Assembly (NCBI GenBank): GCA_947372405.1
Contig: CANBTO010000099.1
Span: 1-11,809 of the forward strand
Direction of reading: 5' to 3'
Source: Verrucomicrobiaceae bacterium
GTDB taxonomy: Bacteria > Verrucomicrobiota > Verrucomicrobiae > Verrucomicrobiales > Akkermansiaceae
DNA length: 11,809 bases
Each line of letters begins with the position of its first letter. Positions within the stretch are counted from its first letter, which is position 1. A program made the translations under genes and the position numbers. This document shows, piece after piece, positions 8,601-11,809 of this stretch. The notes under the pieces were generated by a model. It made no database searches. It saw only the letters and a list, made by a program, of their open reading frames with translations, and was not told where the DNA came from.

Positions 8601-8770
8601 TGCCGCACTACCGCCCCATCGTCCTGGGTGCCGGTCAGATCAAACACCTGAAAACCGGCACCAATGTGCTCGCAGCCTACGGCAACGTGGAATACGACAA
8701 AAAGGCCGAGGCCCCGTGCGGACAGATGGATCTCCGCATCGAGGGACTCAGGAAGTCGGACCTGAAATAA
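5657..8770 (+). CDS. Secreted PDZ and DUF6288 domain protein with HEAT-like repeats and C-terminal beta-sandwich (paralogue 2)
   Basis: A 1037-residue protein with the same domain order as the product of 1210-4359. The signal peptide MKSHASFALTTLLVGIAPLHA is probably cleaved after Ala21 or Ala22, which supports ATG 5657; no Shine-Dalgarno sequence precedes it. A PDZ domain covers about 55-140 (CIGTTG loop, GKFNKGEIITGINGVAL). The DUF6288 region follows, with WNNGYNG (221-227), EYYLRTGD (232-239), HYCDDAK (248-254) and DHNPAYLKYG (491-500). HEAT-like repeats lie around 525-665 (DADPRVRRAALDGM), and the jelly-roll-like C-terminus covers about 890-1030 (YDDSKW, SDWGKGEFLVMRTTF, VFLNGH). The two copies clearly differ in the middle of the DUF6288 region (here about 320-450, with a Gly-rich GEGGLGSNGKDG), which may set different ligands. 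The reaction is unknown. It is transcribed away from the hydrolase; the acetylesterase follows 277 bp downstream on the same strand. Confidence 0.88.
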   Translation: MKSHASFALTTLLVGIAPLHAAPADAVSYQLTSYYTGQKIYQSRPDPARDTPFGCIGTTGLMTRVYPGVIVKVEGMMPGSPAAGKFNKGEIITGINGVALKGLNPFVACGEALTKAEATDGKMEFDVTSADGKTTRKETVGIPVMGTYSKTWPLDCKKSKEIIDQAAGFYSDPAKFKQGGIPGALACLFLLSTGDDQYLPQVKAYFAAFPKDVRAIGDHTWNNGYNGIACGEYYLRTGDASVLPILQHYCDDAKARQKFGCGWAHWGQGINPGYVAGGLMNPAGAQVLTTLLLSKECGVNVDEDTLLGALRFFYRFAGHGTVAYGDHRGEGGLGSNGKDGMIAAAMQIAAGASGDASIYQKARQHLALSMIESYPLLVQGHADDGRGDGIWRGITTSYLMKEKPALFRQSMDRLMWWHDLSREPGGSIGIATLAWGNGEIGSSGPGMGLSFTAPLHTLRITGAPHSKYSKPYKLPENIWGTEADKAFLSIDHNPAYLKYGPEEPTHVPFYALGGAYHKPELDLNTLPRETLLKNVYHRNYMIRTQAGKALRTVGAYDELEKLLRDADPRVRRAALDGMIDYNYWFGIGKDPIPTDKFTPAMLESITKMVTDPKESWYVVDGALMALKFAPAKDIQTRVPLILQWTKHSDWWLRESSFMAVSGLEKDDSLYLEILPKLLAMATGEYHTQPRERMMNHLEGVLKRKTPTSPIGKLIVEGLRKSIASSEIKSGPRSPEGAFNVIQAAKACLQTEPASAVAVAQMVKERMADFGTGDLINLVASPNANPEGRPYGLFTTLEKLPAAQREELTDILFKVYRAELIQRMNTEKDENQPLVDTIIDLSKLRNPDAGWKALGKVPPAERTWRFVSFDPLTEKDRLHPREKRRFRNIELPENLKGWQAPEYDDSKWNQGLAPIGTGEFKQGNASFSNKSDWGKGEFLVMRTTFDVDALDYDSYRLSILARQGFRVFLNGHEIDSYGWWKDMPHYRPIVLGAGQIKHLKTGTNVLAAYGNVEYDKKAEAPCGQMDLRIEGLRKSDLK

Positions 8771-8841
8771 TGAGAGCGATCAAGCCAGGGATTTTTTGAT
8801 TCAATCCATCCACCATTCCATCTCCAATCCCAAACCAGTCT

Positions 8842-8864
8842 GATTGACGAACTCCGATTGACGA
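8842..8864. repeat. Direct repeat GATTGACGA, 14-bp period
   Basis: GATTGACGA occurs at 8842-8850 and 8856-8864. It lies directly before the left arm of the inverted repeat at 8863-8933 and looks like part of the same intergenic repeat material. Confidence 0.5.
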
Positions 8865-8933
8865 TTGTTGATTTTAGAACTGACGAAACGGCATCTCTTC
8901 CTCTTCCCAATCAAAAATCCAAAATCAACAATC
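8863..8933. repeat. Inverted repeat with perfect 13-bp arms
   Basis: GATTGTTGATTTT (8863-8875) and AAAATCAACAATC (8921-8933) are exact reverse complements separated by 45 bp. The arms are AT-rich in a GC-rich setting. It occupies the 277-bp gap between the second DUF6288 gene and the acetylesterase gene. The loop is too long and the T-run too short for a standard intrinsic terminator. The word TTGAT-(N)-TTGAT also recurs in the repeats after 10580, so a dispersed intergenic repeat is the best guess. Confidence 0.6.
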
Positions 8934-9047
8934 CTCAACTTGTCCCGCCAAAGCCTAACGGCGACGGCGGATCGTCAATCTCTCCTTCTTCTCTTCCACT
9001 AATCACTGATCACTTCTTCATCGCTCTTCATCCATCGCAACGCTCCC

Positions 9048-10493
9048 ATGAACTTCCGCTCCCACCTCACACTCCACGCCGCATTCGGTTTTCTCGCCCT
9101 TGGTCTAACAGTCATCGGCCGCTTGCCGGCCGCGGAGTTGGCAACGAATTTCCCGAAACCGCCGATCCCGCTGGAGTTGGCGCCGCGGATGGGACGTCCC
9201 TTCAACGACAACGCGGTGTTCCAGCAACAGATGCCGATCCCGGTCTGGGGTTGGACACTGGCGGGGGCGGAGGTCGCTGTTTCATTGGACCAGCAGAAGC
9301 GTTCCTCCAAAGCCGGCGCGGACGGCCGCTTCGACGTGAAGTTCGATGCCATGCCAGCCGACAAGCTGAAGTCAGCGGACGATGCACCCGCCGGACACAC
9401 GCTGACGGTGGTTACCAAGACCGATGGCAAGGAAGAGAAGAGAACGTTTTACAACATCCTGATCGGTGAGGTCTGGCTGTGCTCGGGACAGTCTAACATG
9501 TGCGTGAAATACAACTCGCGCGGCACCAATCTCGATCCCAAGCGCCCGGCCTTGCGCTTTCTCGATGATGCCTGGTCGGTCAGCGCACCCGACACCTGCG
9601 GTCGCTGCTACGGCGTCTCGTATGTCTTCGGCCATAAGTTGCAGGGCGAGTTGCTGGTTCCCGTGGGCCTGATGAATGCCGCGGTGGCGGGCACCGGCAT
9701 CGAAGGTTGGTGGTATGTCGCCCCGGGAGACCCGCCGACCAACACGAAGTATCAGAACTACATGCCCATGATCGAACCCCTGCTCGGCCATGCAATGCGC
9801 GGGACCATCTGGTATCAGGGCGAGGCCAACGAGAAGCAGGGCAAGGACTACCTGCCGATGCTCAAGCGCCTGATCGATGGCTGGCGCGGTGCATGGAAAC
9901 AGGGGGATTTCGCGTTCTACATCGTCCAGCTTTCAACCATTGGCGAATCGCCAGTCGACAAACCACAAGGCGGCGACGGCCGAGCCGCCATCCGCGCCGC
10001 CCAGGTCGAAGCGCTCACGACCATTCCTAACACCGGCATCGCGGTGACCATCGACATCGGCGAGAAGAAAGAGCATCCGGGCAACAAATACGACGTCGGC
10101 CTGCGCTTGGCAGCTTGGGCGCTGAACAAGGCCTATGGAAAAAAGGACGTGGTCCCGAGCGGCCCGCTCTACAAGAACCAGGTGATCGAAGGCGGCAGGA
10201 TCCGCGTCAAGTTCGACTGCGCACAGCACGGCCTGATGATCGCCAAAAAGGAAGGCCTCGCGCCGCCGGTGCCAACCCCGGACGCGCCGATACCATGGTT
10301 GTCGATCCAGGCCAAGGATGGCAGCTGGCACTGGGCGGATGGCAAGATCGACGGATCGGATCTCATCGTTTCTTCCAAGGAGGTCAGCGAGCCGATCGCC
10401 GTGCGCTACGCCTACACCCAGCATCCGGCCGGCTGCAACCTTTACAACAAGGACGGCCTGCCCGCCTCGCCATTCAGCACCTGCGGGTATTGA
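9048..10493 (+). CDS. Secreted sialate O-acetylesterase-family SGNH hydrolase
   Basis: A 481-residue carbohydrate esterase of the sialate O-acetylesterase type, expected to remove O-acetyl groups from sugars. The N-terminus is a signal peptide (hydrophobic about 10-24, ending RLPAA), which supports ATG 9048. Residues about 44-135 are the N-terminal beta domain, with NDNAVFQQQMPIPVWGW (53-69). The nucleophile block is LCSGQSNM (Ser149). GTIWYQGEAN (252-261) carries the conserved block III Asn261. Asp336 in TIDIG and His343 in EHPGNK complete the usual catalytic set, so the enzyme should be active. Residues about 385-481 form the C-terminal beta domain, ending in the family-typical NLYNKDGLPASPF. 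The length is normal to slightly short. Relatives act on many acetylated glycans, so sialic acid should not be assumed as the substrate. It follows a DUF6288 gene on the same strand after a 277-bp repeat-filled gap, so it probably has its own promoter. Confidence 0.9.
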   Translation: MNFRSHLTLHAAFGFLALGLTVIGRLPAAELATNFPKPPIPLELAPRMGRPFNDNAVFQQQMPIPVWGWTLAGAEVAVSLDQQKRSSKAGADGRFDVKFDAMPADKLKSADDAPAGHTLTVVTKTDGKEEKRTFYNILIGEVWLCSGQSNMCVKYNSRGTNLDPKRPALRFLDDAWSVSAPDTCGRCYGVSYVFGHKLQGELLVPVGLMNAAVAGTGIEGWWYVAPGDPPTNTKYQNYMPMIEPLLGHAMRGTIWYQGEANEKQGKDYLPMLKRLIDGWRGAWKQGDFAFYIVQLSTIGESPVDKPQGGDGRAAIRAAQVEALTTIPNTGIAVTIDIGEKKEHPGNKYDVGLRLAAWALNKAYGKKDVVPSGPLYKNQVIEGGRIRVKFDCAQHGLMIAKKEGLAPPVPTPDAPIPWLSIQAKDGSWHWADGKIDGSDLIVSSKEVSEPIAVRYAYTQHPAGCNLYNKDGLPASPFSTCGY

Positions 10494-10730
10494 GGAGTTT
10501 TATTGGATGATCCGGTGGGGCGTCGCGGCTTGTCCGCAGTGGCCTTGGCGTAGGATGGCCTCGCGTAACGCGTATGGGAAGAAGTTGATGGTTGAAAGTT
10601 GATAGTTGATAGCGAAGAGGGGACGGCCAGTCCCGGGGCTCATCGTCCTTGGTCTCCAATCCACCTCGTCTCTTCTCCGCGCCAAGCTCCGCGTTCTTCG
10701 CGCCTCCGCGTTTCGCTTCAACCTTCAAAA

Positions 10731-10780
10731 ATCCTTCGCGTCCCTTCGCGTCCCTTCGCGTCCCTTCGCGTCCCTTCGCG
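10731..10780. repeat. Decamer tandem array TCCCTTCGCG
   Basis: Four perfect tandem copies of TCCCTTCGCG fill 10741-10780, preceded by one variant unit (ATCCTTCGCG, 10731-10740) and followed by degenerate GCCTTTGCGC. The 10-bp period matches one helical turn. There are no spacers, so it is not a CRISPR. Confidence 0.8.
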
Positions 10781-10870
10781 GCCTTTGCGCCTTGGCGGTT
10801 TTCCAGGATGAGGTTGAGAGTAGAAAGTTGATGGTTGATAGCGAAGCCGGCGCCATTCTTCAATCTTTCC

Positions 10871-10897
10871 AGATTCGCCAGATTCGCTAGATTCGCG
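10871..10897. repeat. Tandem 9-bp array AGATTCGCN x3
   Basis: AGATTCGCC, AGATTCGCT and AGATTCGCG follow one another without gaps. Unit length and sequence differ from the nearby decamer array, but the TTCGC core is shared. Confidence 0.7.
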
Positions 10898-10917
10898 GTG
10901 CCTTCAATCTCTCCAAA

Positions 10918-10946
10918 CCTTTGCGTCCCTTTGCGACCTTTGCGCC
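10918..10946. repeat. Short array of CCTTTGCGNC units
   Basis: CCTTTGCGTC (10918-10927) and CCTTTGCGAC (10928-10937) run into a third unit CCTTTGCGCC that overlaps by one base (10937-10946). This is a TTTGCG variant of the TCCCTTCGCG array upstream. Confidence 0.6.
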
Positions 10947-11024
10947 TTGGCGGTTCAGAAGAGTTTGATGGTTGATAGCAAAGAGGAACAGGCACCACAA
11001 ATCGGGCGAATCCTGCGAATTTTA

Positions 11025-11645
11025 TTATTTGGAGGAGGAGCGGCCGAAGGGTGGGATACCGAGGGAAATGCGTTTCAGGCGGACGGCTGAATGCGCGAGG
11101 TCGAGGGTGGCGGCAGCGGCGGCGTCGGTCATTTTGCCAAGGACGCCGATCTCTCTGAGGGTCCAGTCGGTGAGGAGTTTTTTCGGGCGCTTCTGGGTGA
11201 AGGGTGGAATCTTGAGTTTGCAGCGTTTCCATGCGACGGAGGGTTTGTGGATTCCGGTTCTGAGGGCGACCTCGCCGTCTGGCATTTTCCCGAGCAGGGC
11301 GATTTCCTTTTTAGTCCAGAAGTGCCAGATTTTGGATTTGCGGGCATAGCACTGGATGCCGCGGGAGACCCGCTTTTGCTGAACGGAGAGGATGTTCATG
11401 CCGTAGGTTCTGGCGATTTCGCCGTCGGGGACCTTGCCCAGCATGGCGATGATGGCAGGGGTCCAGTTGATGGTCTTGGCAGGACGCGATGCTTGGATGC
11501 CGAGTGCCTGGCGCTTTTTGAGAACCGTGCTGAGACATAAGTCGAGTTTTCGAGAGACGACGGAATCCGGAAACTTTCCTAGCATGGCGATGTGCCTGCG
11601 GGTCCAAAGGTGTCGCTTTCCTGGTTTTGGTGGCTGGGGGTTCAT
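11025..11645 (-). CDS. Hypothetical small basic protein with four tandem HTH/Myb-like units
   Basis: A 206-residue, Lys/Arg-rich protein that I cannot name. It consists of four cores of exactly 37 residues each: 14-50, 61-97, 110-146 and 161-197, joined by linkers of 10, 12 and 14 residues. Each core begins with Trp-Thr (W14, W61, W110, W161), continues with a helix containing (I/V)(A/G)-LGK, then P/T-D, a second helix, and a third helix with S-V/A-x4-(K)R ending in a (G/K)I pair. This is the layout of homeodomain-like or Myb/SANT three-helix units, so DNA binding is the likely role, with helix 3 as the recognition helix. There is no signal peptide, membrane segment or catalytic domain. The ATG at 11643-11645 is the first in the frame; no Shine-Dalgarno sequence is seen. 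It uses codons rare in its neighbours (Leu TTA and CTA), which may indicate another origin. It converges with the acetylesterase gene. Confidence 0.75.
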   Translation of the reverse strand: MNPQPPKPGKRHLWTRRHIAMLGKFPDSVVSRKLDLCLSTVLKKRQALGIQASRPAKTINWTPAIIAMLGKVPDGEIARTYGMNILSVQQKRVSRGIQCYARKSKIWHFWTKKEIALLGKMPDGEVALRTGIHKPSVAWKRCKLKIPPFTQKRPKKLLTDWTLREIGVLGKMTDAAAAATLDLAHSAVRLKRISLGIPPFGRSSSK

Positions 11646-11809
11646 GGCTGATGGATGTTAGTGAATTCGTCGGGGTCCTCACATTGAAACATTCGGGTGC
11701 TGCAATTTACATTTTTTCCCTGGGCTGGGGAAGCGCGTTGTTCGAAGGAAAAATGCGGGTGTTCCGCTCGCGGTTACTAAAACCGGCGGGCACGTCCGGC
11801 CAAACCCAC
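11646..11809. other. Upstream region of the HTH-repeat gene, no gene recognised
   Basis: These 164 bp up to the window edge should hold the promoter of the minus-strand HTH-repeat gene. An AT-rich patch around 11703-11720 could contribute a -10 region, but I could not pair it with a -35. On the minus strand a short frame from the window edge ends at a TAG near 11777-11779; it could be the end of an upstream gene but is too short to judge. Confidence 0.4.

Larger units (their letters stand above)
10782..10955. repeat. 19-bp word CCTTTGCGCCTTGGCGGTT, two copies
   Basis: Exact copies of CCTTTGCGCCTTGGCGGTT lie at 10782-10800 and 10937-10955, 155 bp apart. Each closes a TTCGCG or TTTGCG array and each is followed closely by a GTTGATGGTTGAT element. 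Confidence 0.75.
10584..10983. repeat. Three dispersed copies of a GTTGATGGTTGATAGCGAAG-type element
   Basis: Copies lie at 10584-10616 (with an internal extra AAGTTGATA unit), 10827-10846 (GTTGATGGTTGATAGCGAAG) and 10964-10983 (two differences: first base T, and A for G in the GCGAAG part). The second and third copies each follow a TTCGCG/TTTGCG array and a 19-bp word, which suggests duplication of a larger composite module. Confidence 0.65.
10494..11024. other. 531-bp gene-free convergent region filled with small repeats
   Basis: This lies between the stop of the acetylesterase (+) and the stop of the HTH protein (-), both pointing inwards. Open frames here read through low-complexity repeats and are not credible genes. 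It contains three copies of a GTTGATGGTTGAT module, a TCCCTTCGCG decamer array, a 3 x AGATTCGCN array, a second TTTGCG array, and two copies of a 19-bp word. No terminator with a T-run was identified. Confidence 0.7.

Noticed and set aside
10731..10955. Possible CRISPR array
   Set aside because: Units are 9-10 bp, follow one another without unique spacers, and no cas gene is near.
10474..11232. A 252-aa minus-strand frame across the repeat region
   Set aside because: It reads low-complexity products of the repeats and overlaps the well-supported ends of the acetylesterase and the HTH-repeat gene.
11091..11540. A 149-aa plus-strand frame
   Set aside because: It is antisense to the HTH-repeat protein, whose four equal 37-residue units cannot arise by chance in a shadow frame. 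The internal similarity seen in the plus frame is the mirror of those repeats.

Overview
The window reads as a GC-rich chromosomal segment of a Verrucomicrobiota bacterium, probably of the Verrucomicrobiales / Akkermansiaceae type (Luteolibacter- or Haloferula-like). The assignment is an inference from gene content: an autotransporter-type beta-strand-repeat (PATR) protein ending in an EF-hand-like loop and the C-terminal beta module common in this phylum, two large PDZ plus DUF6288 secreted proteins, a secreted sialate-O-acetylesterase-type SGNH hydrolase, starts without Shine-Dalgarno sequences, and gaps filled with short GC-rich palindromes and TTCGCG / TTTGCG minisatellites. No rRNA, tRNA, CRISPR, transposase or phage gene was seen.

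Layout: (1) 1-966 (+), the 3' end of a PATR-repeat surface protein that probably begins outside the window. (2) 1210-4359 (+), a secreted 1049-aa PDZ-DUF6288-HEAT-beta-sandwich protein. (3) 4508-5344 (-), a secreted alpha/beta-hydrolase, convergent with gene 2 and divergent from gene 4. (4) 5657-8770 (+), a 1037-aa paralogue of gene 2 with the same domain order. (5) 9048-10493 (+), a secreted sialate-O-acetylesterase-family carbohydrate esterase. (6) 10494-11024, 531 bp without a gene, packed with several small repeat families. (7) 11025-11645 (-), a small basic protein made of four 37-residue helix-turn-helix/Myb-like units. The last 164 bp hold no recognisable gene.

The four middle genes all encode proteins with N-terminal signal peptides, so they act in the periplasm or outside the cell. 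Two esterase-like hydrolases beside two multidomain proteins of unknown reaction suggest removal of acyl substituents from a polysaccharide or glycoprotein, with the DUF6288 proteins as processing or binding partners. This is inference from neighbourhood and signal peptides only; no polymer-cleaving glycosidase is present here. The gaps of 148-312 bp and the strand switches argue against one operon.

Most worth a second look: the tandem DUF6288 paralogues; the four-unit HTH protein with exact 37-residue cores and 10, 12 and 14-residue linkers; the pentamer CTAAC, which takes up an outsized share of the rare TAA trinucleotides in the coding strands and often forces rare codons; and the layered intergenic repeat families.
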